NCBI GenBank assembly: GCA_949357655.1
Contig: CASHTG010000012.1
Span: 3,782,001 to 3,846,000 of the forward strand
Direction: 5' to 3'
Length of the DNA: 64,000 nt
Source: Parascedosporium putredinis
Lineage: Eukaryota; Ascomycota; Sordariomycetes; Microascales; Microascaceae
Shown here in pieces: positions 24,794-34,819 of the stretch; positions within the stretch are counted from its first letter, which is position 1, and each line of letters starts with the position of its first letter. The notes beneath the pieces were generated by a model. That model was not told where the DNA came from and did no database searches. It saw only the letters and a list, made by a program, of their open reading frames with translations. Both the position numbers and the translations under genes were made by a program.

Positions 24794-27440
24794 GAAATGA
24801 GGGACCCTTGTGTTGGAGGAAGGCAGGGATAATTTAGCAGGGGTCGTGTCTATTTTTCATGTGTATATTTCTCATTCCGTACATAGAAAAGATGTTGAGC
24901 CTGGATGATTATAGGTGCAGGAAGAGGAAATCACCCGCCTTTTTCATGGTTCCTTTTTGTTCTTTTGTTCTTTTTGTTCGTCTTATTCCTTTCTTGTTTT
25001 TATCCCCCTTTCCCTCGTACTCGCAGTCCTCTCCCATCAATCTTCTGAATGGCGTGGTGGGGCCACACTCTCCCTGGGGCCGAGTTTCTGTTGGCTTGCC
25101 CTCCACAACAATATGGTGTGAAGTCGTCAACACTGTATCCAGAGGTCCCTTGACAAACGCTGGGCGGTATAGGAGGGGTGGTGGGGTGATGTTACCGCAT
25201 TCATGGACCGAACGGCATGCTGGCTGAGCTGAAATGAGGGCTCGGTGTCAGCCGTTTGTATGACCTCACATTATCGATCGAAAGATGAAAATGCAGCTTA
25301 TTATAAATTCACGCACCCACTGCTTGTAATAATCCCTCTGGCGTGTCCCTTGTCGGCAAGGGAGGGTTAGAAAACTAAAAACGGAAGTATTGAGACGAGT
25401 CTATCGAAGCCTTTCTTGTTTTTTTCTAAAGAGAGGAGAGGCTCTTTCTCCTTTTCTCGAGTACCGGGGATGAAGTGTCCATTTGTCTCATTGCAGGCAG
25501 TAACAGGGACCTTTGATCACATGGATGCAAGGCAGGGACGTGCCAAAAAAGCTACTAATGGATACTACCTTGTCATCGGTTGCTCCTGAGGAGAAGGAGC
25601 CATCGTAGCGCAAACGGCCCGGCTAGGAAAGGGATAGGATCGATGCAGAGCAGGAGGTCCCTGGTCCCGCGAACTTTTTCGAGAAAGGGTTTCGGCATTC
25701 AGGTGGGGTTTTGCCCCAGGAGTTCCCTCCAGCCCGTGCACTCAGCAGCCCGCTTATCAAGGCCAACCACTCGCACTCTAACACGGGTTCTGTTTGATTG
25801 GCGAGCAGGGTCGAGCAGGAGCGATTGGGAGGACCCCACCGGTCGGGTCTTGGCATCAAGTGGATCTCCTTGGACGCACTTTCCATTGCCTACCTTCAAG
25901 AGACGACTCAACCGTTGTGCGACAGCAAGGTCTCCACGCGGAATCTTCAATCCGCCCTCCTCACGCTAAACGGAGGGTGCGAGCGTGCGTGAGTGCCAGG
26001 GTTAAGGGCCAGGGCAAATGCGAAAGCTGACGTGGTATGTGGTATCGGATCGGACTTTGGGGTCAAGGTCAAGACGGACTGGGGAAGGGGAGGGGAGGTG
26101 GGCGGCGTTATCGCGGTGCAAGGCATTCAGCCAGTCGCTCTTTGCCCTGAGAATGACCCTGACTGGGGCTCGTTTCCCACCCATGGCCGGGCGAGATAGG
26201 TGATCATTCAGGTCAAGTTTTCTAAAATAGCAACATCAACCTCGCTAGGGGTGGATTGGCTTGACCAATACTGGTCCGTAAGACGTTTGAAGTTCAAGTT
26301 GCGTGATTGTGGCTCATTGCAAATGGAGATGGGCGGGCTCAACATATTGTTCTCCATCTCACATCTATCCCTTCAATGTTCCTTTTGGGGGCAGGGGGGC
26401 CAAGGGCGACAAGACATTCACTCTGCCGCTCTTTCCGCCTACCAAAGCTTACGCTGTACGGGTAGGAAGGGATATGGCATCCCACTAGACGCTTTTTGAG
26501 ATCAAAGAAAGGAGTTGAGCTTTTGTGGTTTGTGTGGGCGGACGGGCTCGCATCTGGTCAATGAACATCGATAGATGGAGTTCTGCGACAAAGTCTGTTC
26601 CCGAACAGCCCCCAAGGCGTAACCGAGCACACGTCAATCCGCAGACTATCGAAGGGGGGACCGGGAAAATATGACAAGTAGCACTGTGATGCACATTCGG
26701 GGTTTCTCGCCGACTCTTGGGACGATTTCCTGCTCATCCGCCAATCTTACCCTTGCTGCCGTGCAGCCAACAGAAGCTTAACCCGTCGGAGCCCAGTGAT
26801 GCGCTTCCCGTTTCAGCAAGCCATCTTGAATTTGGTCCTCCCACCAAACATGGTTGATCTCCGCCTCCAAGAGCTGATAGCTGCCACTATTGTCGGTTCT
26901 CCCTCTAGCTCTCGGTCCCCAAAGCTGTTGCAGCTTGCATCCCTTCCCGCGATCCCGGCCAAACCGGACCCCCTTGTCTCTAGTGATGTCAATCAACTTC
27001 TGCGGTCGCTACTTGCCATGATGTCGCCTCCCCTGCCTCGCACCTGCCGTCCGCATACGGCCTACATAGCGTGGCAAGGGGGCCACGAGAGTGAATAGCC
27101 CTTTCCCCTACGAAGGGGTTTCTTCACATGGCAACTTGCTTAAATCCCTCATAACCCCCGGTGCTGATTCCACCATGCATTTTTCCGAAGCCTACATATC
27201 TTGTTGCTCGTCCGTCCTCTGCCCTTATTAGTCCTGTGGTCTTCCGTTCCCTGCCCCTCCTCACCTCCTCAGACTTGTCCTTTTATCCCTTTACGAGCAG
27301 TGCTCCAGCTGACGCTGTGATAAATACTTGAGATTCCCCAACCGCCAAACTTACCCTCATTTTTATTTTCTCTGATACCAAGAACCATACTCTCCCGAAG
27401 ACGCCCACTGTCCCGTCTCCCACATCTCACATCCTGAACA
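24794..27440. other. Intergenic region, GH115 to carbonic anhydrase
   Basis: About 2.6 kb. Open frames near 25580-26200 and 26796-27098 overlap on both strands and show no domain. The last 250 bases before the carbonic anhydrase ATG are CT-rich leader-like sequence. No gene is supported. Confidence 0.55.
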
Positions 27441-28128
27441 ATGAGTACTCTCAAGGACCACATCGCCAAGGCGTCTGAACGTTATTCTGGCACTTTTAAG
27501 AATGGTGGCTTGAAGTCGCCACCCTCGAGGCACTTCATCTTTGTCACCTGCATGGACGCACGAATCGACACCCACGCCGCTTTTGGCATCGGCCCTGGCG
27601 AGGCTCACGTCATTCGCAATGTAAGTCCTACCTCGCCTTGATTAGCACATATCCCAAGAGACAAATGGCCCGGGCAAGGACATGCACCCTGTGTTAATAC
27701 AATACCTTGATTATCTAGGCCGGTGGTTCTGCTGCCGACGCGCTTCGAAGCATTGTCATCTCCCAACAGCTTCTTGGCACTCGAGAAGTGGCCATTATCA
27801 AGCACACAAAGTGCGGAATGGACGGCCTCCCCAACGAGATGGTCCACGCCACCGTTCTCAAGAACCTCGGGTAAGTTGAGGGTCGACGAGGAGAAGCGGA
27901 GACGTGCGGGCTAACACGTTACTTTCCTTTCAAAATTGTAGTATTGAGGCCATTGGTGAGCTGAAGACACGAAACATGATCGACTTCCTCCCCGTGGGCG
28001 GCGGCATTACCCATGGTGTCAAGGAAGACGTCAAGCTCCTCAAAACCTCGAGCCTCGTTCCTAGAGATATCGAAATCACAGGGTGGATCTACGACGTTGA
28101 TAGCGGAGCTACTACGAGAGTCTGCTAA
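27441..28128 (+). CDS. Beta-carbonic anhydrase (small, about 172 aa)
   Basis: Zinc enzyme interconverting CO2 and bicarbonate. The beta-class zinc ligands and dyad are visible: Cys37, Asp39 and Arg41 in VTCMDARID, and His89 and Cys92 in IKHTKCGM. Three exons (27441-27620, 27719-27870, 27942-28128) with GTAAGT donors and TAG acceptors give an unbroken 172-residue protein. This is shorter than the plant-type fungal enzymes and resembles the small class found in bacteria and many filamentous fungi. There is no signal peptide or mitochondrial leader, so a cytosolic location is likely. This is one of three genes in the window without a frame break, which supports both introns and the general gene model. 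Confidence 0.92.
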
Positions 28129-30296
28129 GCTGGACGTAGCCAGACAAGAAAAGGATGATGTGGGATGGGCAACGTTTCCAAAGGAGCAAGTGGGACGAAC
28201 GCACACACCTAGTTTCACCGACACCTCTTTTAAACTTTTTAGATATGAACATTGGCTGGGTCATTTTTGGGGCGGGCGCGAAGGGCGCTTCTTGGCTTTC
28301 GGTTTTGCGGGGTTTCCTTACGTTTCAGCCAGCAATAGGGACTGGGACTGGGACTGGGACTATTAGGACTGGGACTAGGCGAGTGGGGGTTATTGAAAAA
28401 AATGGGGGCAGCATTTTGACAAGATAGGACGGGCAGGAAAATCACATCTATCATTGATCCCGTGCCCACTTGCAGCCAACGCATCCACTGCCTTGCAGAG
28501 CGCGCTCCGTCTTCGCTCGCTCACTCCAAAAGCTGATATTCTTGACTATGTGGTTCATATGCACTTTGTGACGGTCTAGGATTCTCGACGCTGGCAAGCG
28601 CCGTGATTCCTTGCAATGGAACACTCAGAGCCACACGAGCTGCACTAGAGAGCTCTTAGTGACCCTCAGTCCTCAATCAGTCCCCCAGAACTCCCCATGG
28701 TCAATTAGGTAGGGCTCGCCAACTACTTCAAACCCCACCACCCGCAAAACGGGGCCCGGAAAATATGTCCGCTTTCAGATAGCTACAGCGCTTGGCCTCG
28801 TCTCACGTCGGTCAGGGCGGCACTCGGAATGGAGATTTGGGCATGGCGGATAGCATAGAGGGGTGCATCCTTGTTTGGAGCCATTTCTCCGTATTTTCCT
28901 CAACGTTCTTTTCTCAACTTGGAGATTCTACCTTGGGATGATTGATAGAGTAACTGGGCAATGTTCCCGGATCCATGTCTATGATGCTATTTTCCGCTTT
29001 TACCTTGTTCATTTTGACCAAAGAGCCAAGGCGTGTTGAAGGGATCGTGGGCTAGGGACTTCGTCCGCCATGAGGACTCGCTGGGAACCGTTAATTTGCG
29101 CTGAACTACACGCAATGTCTCGCCTCGGGCTCGGCACTCCTATTGGTACTACGTGTATAGCTTTAAGATGGTAACTCCCAAGAAAAGTCAAGTGTGGTGC
29201 GGAAACCATCTAGGATCTCTTTGGAACCTCAGGCGACCGAGAGGAGTATCTCGTCTAGGACATAGACACAGGTTCCAAGCAATGCCCGAGAGCCGCTAGC
29301 ATGGGGGAAAAACGGAGGGAACAGCGCGAGGATGCGGCCGACTGTTCTAGCCGTCGGTAACAGTTGCATAGGATGTTATCGCACCGGTGAATACTGACAC
29401 GTTGGCGTCGATTCGAAGAGCACGCAATTATTCTGAGTCGGGAAGCCCGCTAACACAAGCAAAGCTCTCGGGGAGAGGAGGGCCCGATCGAGCCTCAGCT
29501 AAAGACGGGAGAGAAACGCTAAAGTGCTTCTAGGTCCTCAATCCCTTCCAAAGACCTTAGGTCCTCCCGCACCAAGTACTCCAGGATCGGGATGAACGAT
29601 GCCGTTTTCGACAAAAACATCCTTGATTGACTCGGTTTATTCCATGACTTCTGACCCAAAATGCATGTAGCGATTGTCTTGAGCTTTAACATCCTAAACG
29701 TCACCATCGATAATACGAAAACAAGTTGATAAACCTAATCATTGAGACCGTGAATCATGTCCCAGGTGCTCTCCTTCCCTTAGAAGAGGAGCAAGCTTCG
29801 TTTCTGGCGGAGAAGGTTTGTGATGTTAGTGGGCTCGCCCTGTCGGAGCCACAGAAAGACCCTGATAGCTGGCTTGCCGCATCGAAATGTGGTGAGAGCT
29901 CACGAAAAGCAAAAGAGTTGGATAACACCTCCACCCCTCTCAGAGGCGGCTACGCCGGAAATCGTGTCTTTTGCTGAGAAAATGACCGTGATAGTACGAG
30001 CTCGAACAAGGCACGGCCTGGGGCTGAGCGACACTGAGGCAGGCCTCAGCTGGCTTATGTGGTCCTACAGTTTATAGTCCGCATGGGGTTGGGTTGCACT
30101 ACGGAAATGATTCAAAGGTGGTGGGAGAACGAGGCGCCGGCCGGTTCCAAGTTTCTTGCTGGCAATTGGCATGTGATTTCCATCCGAATTTTGATATATA
30201 CAACAATGGCCTAACTCCGTTTCAAATCTATTACAGCCTAGTGACGCGTAAAACCCTCAACCATTCAACGGCCCAAAACAGCTCTTTTCTCCTCCG
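28129..30296. other. Gene-free region between carbonic anhydrase and Pro-rich gene
   Basis: Contains the GGGACT minisatellite just after the carbonic anhydrase and otherwise short overlapping frames. A frame at 29726-29977 (+) and one at 29519-29707 (-) read somewhat protein-like, but I recognise no domain and do not call them genes. Confidence 0.5.
28338..28376 (+). repeat. GGGACT hexanucleotide minisatellite
   Basis: Four tandem GGGACT units (28338-28361), a degenerate unit (ATTAGGACT), then another GGGACT. It lies about 210 bases downstream of the carbonic anhydrase stop. Confidence 0.85.
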
Positions 30297-32098
30297 TCAC
30301 TTGCCACCATGGGCTGAAGCGTATTGCTGCTGTAGTGCCTCCACCTCACGTTGCAATGCGTCAAGATCAGCGAGAATAGCGCCTGCCTGGCCATCGTCAG
30401 GAGGGGCCGGCGCATCAGCCGTGGCAGCGCCGAAGCCTTCGTCTACCTCTTGAAGAGTTTCTACTGGTGCATGAGGGCTACGGGCGCCTTCCCCTCCGCT
30501 AACAACTCTCACATTACTCGGCGCGAGGTCAACACTGCCGCGACTGCCACCGCGGGTCCGACGAGGAGGAGGCGGGGGTACGGGGGTTGTACGCCTCGAA
30601 ACTGCCTCGATACTGCTCGTGCTTGACTGTCGTCTTGTTGAGGCGGCCCTCGTTGGCGGCGGGGGTGGCGCCACCTTTGTGCCCGACATGCCTCCGACCG
30701 ACGAGGGACTGGCGATAGGCTGGGGGCTAGTAGGGTAGTGCGTCGCATCCAGCATCGCGATATGGGGTGATGGCAGAGGCGGGGAAGGGAAGGGTTGTGT
30801 CGATAGGGACACATTGGAGCCTGTAGGCCTATGGCTCACCGTCGGTCGGCGCGAAGGTGGCGGGGCGGGAGCGATTGAGCGAATGCTTTCGGAGCGCGAG
30901 CGGGTTGATTCTGCCGAGTTTTTGCGACGTAGCTCAGGTACCGTGTGGGTAGCCGCAGTGCTGGCGCTCCCGTGGCGGTCTTGGATGACGCTTTCTGGTC
31001 GTTTGCGCCGGGGCGGAGGGGCGGCGGGGGTAGGTTTCCTCGCCACCGGGTGGCTTTCGTGGGTGGTGATCGGGCTGGATGGCTCCGAGCTTTCCGGAAT
31101 CTTTCCTGCGGCCTCCCTATCAAAGACGGATTCGCTATCGTCCTCGCCAGGCCGTCGCATGGGCGCAGGTGGGAGAGGTTTGTTAGGGTCTGAGGGGACT
31201 CTTGCCAACGGTGGTGGACTAAAGGGCCCTTGGCACCGTCCACCCCAAGCTCGAGTTTGATGAGCTTTCCGTGCCGGGAACTTGGGGAGGAGGCTTCTTC
31301 TTGGTCGTTGGGACAGCTGGCGAGGGCAGAGGTATCACGGGGCGTTCGCTCGAATCCAGCTCCTGCGATGATCGAGGGCTTTCTGATGAAGCTGGTTCGG
31401 TCGTGATCTCTGTTATAGATTGCCGGGTGGGGTGCTGGCGTATCGACGGCGATTCCGGTCCTGGGTACTCTGGTTGTTTTGGCGGAGTAGTAGTGGTAGT
31501 GGTTGTAGTAATAGTAGAGGCAATGGGGGTAGTGGTAGTGGTATGAGGTGTATTATTGGCATTGGTTGGAGGTAAGTTACTAGTTGATTGGCCCGTTAGG
31601 AGAAGTCTACTGAACGCGGCCACATCGAGAGCCGCTTTTCCCGGAGCTGAAGAGGGGCGGTAGCGGCTGGGGGCGCCGGCGGGTTATGATTGTGTTCTAT
31701 ATCGTGGAGGGTCCGACTGAAGGGGTTGTGGGGACCGCTCCCGGCTGCTCCGGAGAGTCGTCATCGTTGGTGTCGAGTTCCCTAGCGGAGCTACCGAAAG
31801 GGTCCGACTGCAATCTCAGCTGCTCTTCCACAGCGCGGTCGATGAAGGAGGGAGTGTCGGGTTCTGTGTCGGGAGATCGCGGGGGCGGGGTTTGAACGCG
31901 GACTCGTTTTACGGGTTTCGTCCGGGTCTTTGGAGGCTCGTGGGGGCCTGGAGCAGCAATTGCGCTAGCGGTCGAACGGTCGGGAGCGACGGCATCGTCA
32001 TCGAAGATGTGGGTTGCTGACGTCGAAACAAAGGGCCGGTTGGGCGCGGTGTCGGCGGAAGGAACACTGCCCGTTCTGCGAAACGGATTATAGGACAT
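30297..32098 (-). CDS. Pro/Ser/Thr-rich fungal protein with NPF motif and C-terminal coiled coil, frameshifted
   Basis: About 601 aa, no intron needed. I do not recognise a named family. It starts MSYNPFRRTG, containing an Asn-Pro-Phe motif of the type bound by EH domains. A conserved-looking block AALDVAAFSRLLLTG lies about a quarter of the way in, then a poly-Thr stretch (TTTTTTTT) from a trinucleotide repeat. Several hundred residues of proline clusters follow (PPPPPT, PPPPPR), of the type bound by SH3 domains, and the protein ends in a heptad-like helix LADLDALQREVEALQQQ. This composition resembles actin-patch or endocytic scaffold proteins, which is inference only. Four frame breaks (about 31719, 31643, 31247 and 31226) each fit one base missing from a C, A or G run. 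Adding four bases gives 602 codons exactly. The ATG at 32098 is preceded by untranslated-looking sequence. Confidence 0.72.
31480..31545. repeat. Trinucleotide repeat encoding poly-Thr
   Basis: Interrupted GTA/GTG-type triplets on the plus strand, read on the minus strand as Thr codons within the Pro-rich protein. A length-variable tract inside a coding region. Confidence 0.75.
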
Positions 32099-33511
32099 TG
32101 TAGAAAAATTACCGGCGTCGATGCGGGACAAGGTGGCAGGGTGGAGAGAGGATATGGCGGAGAGCGCGCGCAGGTAGGGAGGGACGCAAAGAATCGTGTG
32201 AAGCAAGTGGGGTGGTTACGGGCGGGGCAGGGGAAATCAAAGAGCTATAATGGTTCCATGATAGGTCTGACCCAAAAGCTACTAAACTTGGAGTCAAGGA
32301 CGCCGAAATCAATGTGTTGGCCGAGGTGATTGGGATTGATTGACTTGGGAGAGGTAGAGGGCGGTGGTGTGTGTTGTGTGTGTGTGTGGTGTGGGACTGG
32401 CGGGCTCAGACGTTGGGAGGAGAGGCAGTTGTTGGTTCCTGACGAGCTGAAGAGGTATTCGGTGTTCGTAGTTTCGCCAGCCCGTGACTGTTGCGGATTG
32501 AGCAATTGACGGCGCCGTTGGTCCTGCCTTCCCCGCAGCCGCAGGGTTTCGTCAGCCGCCAGGCAGATGCTTTTGCTGGGGGTGAACCGGGCCACTTGTG
32601 GCTCTGGCCAGCTTCATCAGTCAGCACGACTGAGTCCCTCACCTCGGCTGCATGTCATATCATCAAGCAGGCCCGCTAGGCAATGACATTTGTCCACTGA
32701 AATCCATCAATTGACGAGCGCGCACTTACGTAGCTTGTGGTCTGTGCGGCCGCTGTGTCAGGCCCTTAGCTCCGGGCTCCCTTGGCCCCGCTGGCGTTGT
32801 AGAAGGTATCACCGATTGACTTCATCCCTTGTGCTGAGGCGGCCGTTTCAGAAAGGAGGCGAAACCTGATATAGATTGCATTATCATTGCTTTGGGTGGC
32901 TCAACGGCCGCGATGGGTCGGATTCTGCTTCACGAACACCAAGCCCTTGTTCTCCAGTAAAATCGGTGCCTAAGCCTACTTGTACTGGTCGTGCCTCGGC
33001 ACAGGACCAAAGCTTTACTTGAGATCCTCCTTGGAGATCCCGATGGCATTGTTAGACTTGTTTATTAGATGGGCCTAGGCAACTCTGAGCCCACCAATCC
33101 TCCATTACTAGATGTTGGATCGGATCGTCACTTTCCGATCGGCTCAGGAAGTGTGGGTTTTGCGCAGGTGAAGCCGCGCTGTCACGAAAGGCTGGTCTTT
33201 CATAACAGGCGCATGAACATGCCTGCCGTAAAACTCATTTGATGTCATCCAGGGTATGGCGCAGATTAGTGGGTTGGCAATTGGCTATCAAAAATGCTCC
33301 TTTGCGGACCTGTGTATTTGGAAATGCGATGCCCTGGACAACTACAGAAACCCTTCCGAGAGAACCCTGATTACTCCCATCGTCTACCACACCAAGAAGC
33401 TTGCCAGCCCTAGAATTAAACTCAACCATTGGGAGGGCCGGGACATGCGCGCGCTGGATTTATCCCCGGTTGATCCCATACCTTGGGTTTCCGCGCTAAG
33501 GATCCCTGCCC
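32099..33511. other. Intergenic region upstream of Pro-rich gene
   Basis: Holds the promoter of the Pro-rich gene (-) and the 3-prime region of the carboxypeptidase (-). A GT-rich tract lies at about 32368-32395. No gene is seen. Confidence 0.55.
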
Positions 33512-34819
33512 TCAGGGGACCGCATCGCAGCTTAGATCCCCGAGCCCTGTATCTGCAGCGGCCACCAGGAGCTCCATAAGGCCGGCGCCCATCTGGCGAA
33601 TGTTATCGTTGAAAGCGCCGACGTCCGAGTAAAAGGGGCACCTCCCGCCGGCCTGCCTGCCAAACTCAATGGTGAAGCCGTGGGTGACGCCGTTGTCCTC
33701 ATTTAGGACATGTTGCGCCGACATCCAGTCGGCCAGCGAGCCCGAAGACGGATATAAGCTCACGGATTGCGTGGCCTCAACGTGTCGTCCGTCCACAGCG
33801 CTGTTCATAGCATCGGCAACACGCAAGGCGACGAAGCTATCATTCCGCCATACATCCAACGGCATATATGCCCTGTATTCCTGGCCGGGCTGGTCCACCG
33901 CGAGCCCACGCTTGCCATCGTACGCTGGGTTGAACGGGTTCATATCGGGGTCGCTGGCTTGATTGTAGTCATCTCCCCACGAGTATAACACTAGTCCGGC
34001 AAAGGAGTGGATGTCGAGCGTCCAGGAGATCGTGGGGTATTCCTCCATGATCCACTTTACGTTGCGCGACTCGGGCTCCGAGAACGGCTCGACGCCGTGG
34101 TAGGTTTCGTGCGTCGGGTTATCCGAGGCCACGCTGATGCCTACTCCTTCGATAAACTTGGTCTTGTAATCCCACAGTATGTCAAAGTTGCGGTTCAGAT
34201 CGACCGGCCCGTCTGGGTTTCGGTTTTTTCGCCAGCAGTCTCCCTCGGCCTGATCGTGCGCGATGCCGTCGGGGTTCAACATGGGCATGAAGATGATGCC
34301 TGCTTGCAGCGCTTTATCTACCTCTTCCGGGGTGAAAGACCTCCCTCCATACGCCACACCTGTGCCTTCCCTTCTTGCCCAGAGTAGGTCAGCGATGAAG
34401 TACACGAGATTGTCGGGCCCGCCTCGCTCGCGCGCATGAATGCCTGCCGTGAGCAACGTGCGGTAAGAGCCGTTACACCCTGCCTGGCCAACCTTGGCGC
34501 CGAACATGATCTGGCCGTCATGCGTCTCCTCTGGTGTCTCGATAAGCTCGAGCTCGAACTCTTTGATGAGGGCTTCGACCGCTGAACGGATCTCGGTAGT
34601 AGACATGATGGTGTCGATGCTGGAGTTCCGCGGCTGTGTTCCAAGACCGCGGGGTATATCGCCATTCTCCCATCGGTTGCCCTCCCCTATAGGGGTCGGT
34701 ACGGTCCCAACTTGGCGCTTAAGGTTCTCGGGGACTGCTTGCCCTTCCAGTTCCCAAGGTAGCAAGCAGGCATCAACCGCCGCGCCAAGAGCAACGAGTC
34801 GGGCCCAAGCCGACTTCAT
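33512..34819 (-). CDS. Secreted M14 zinc metallocarboxypeptidase
   Basis: Carboxypeptidase of family M14, releasing C-terminal residues from peptides outside the cell. 435 aa, one exon, no frame break. The N-terminus (about 1-18) is a plausible signal peptide. Zinc ligands are His128 and Glu131 in GIHARE and His271 in LDIHSFAG. Substrate-binding residues are seen in DLNRNF (207-212), where Asn209 and Arg210 are the expected pair, and the Tyr in SLYPSSGSLADW (about 356). The catalytic Glu385 lies in TIEFG. There is no long inhibitory propeptide of the digestive-enzyme type; only about 70 residues precede the domain. The ATG at 34819 is the first in frame. Upstream sequence is AT-rich with no coding sign. 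Confidence 0.95.
   Translation of the reverse strand: MKSAWARLVALGAAVDACLLPWELEGQAVPENLKRQVGTVPTPIGEGNRWENGDIPRGLGTQPRNSSIDTIMSTTEIRSAVEALIKEFELELIETPEETHDGQIMFGAKVGQAGCNGSYRTLLTAGIHARERGGPDNLVYFIADLLWARREGTGVAYGGRSFTPEEVDKALQAGIIFMPMLNPDGIAHDQAEGDCWRKNRNPDGPVDLNRNFDILWDYKTKFIEGVGISVASDNPTHETYHGVEPFSEPESRNVKWIMEEYPTISWTLDIHSFAGLVLYSWGDDYNQASDPDMNPFNPAYDGKRGLAVDQPGQEYRAYMPLDVWRNDSFVALRVADAMNSAVDGRHVEATQSVSLYPSSGSLADWMSAQHVLNEDNGVTHGFTIEFGRQAGGRCPFYSDVGAFNDNIRQMGAGLMELLVAAADTGLGDLSCDAVP

Noticed and set aside
29519..29977. Short protein-like frames on both strands (EYLVREDLRSLEG; INLIIETVNHVPG)
   Set aside because: No family was recognised. They are too short and lack convincing start, splice or neighbour support.
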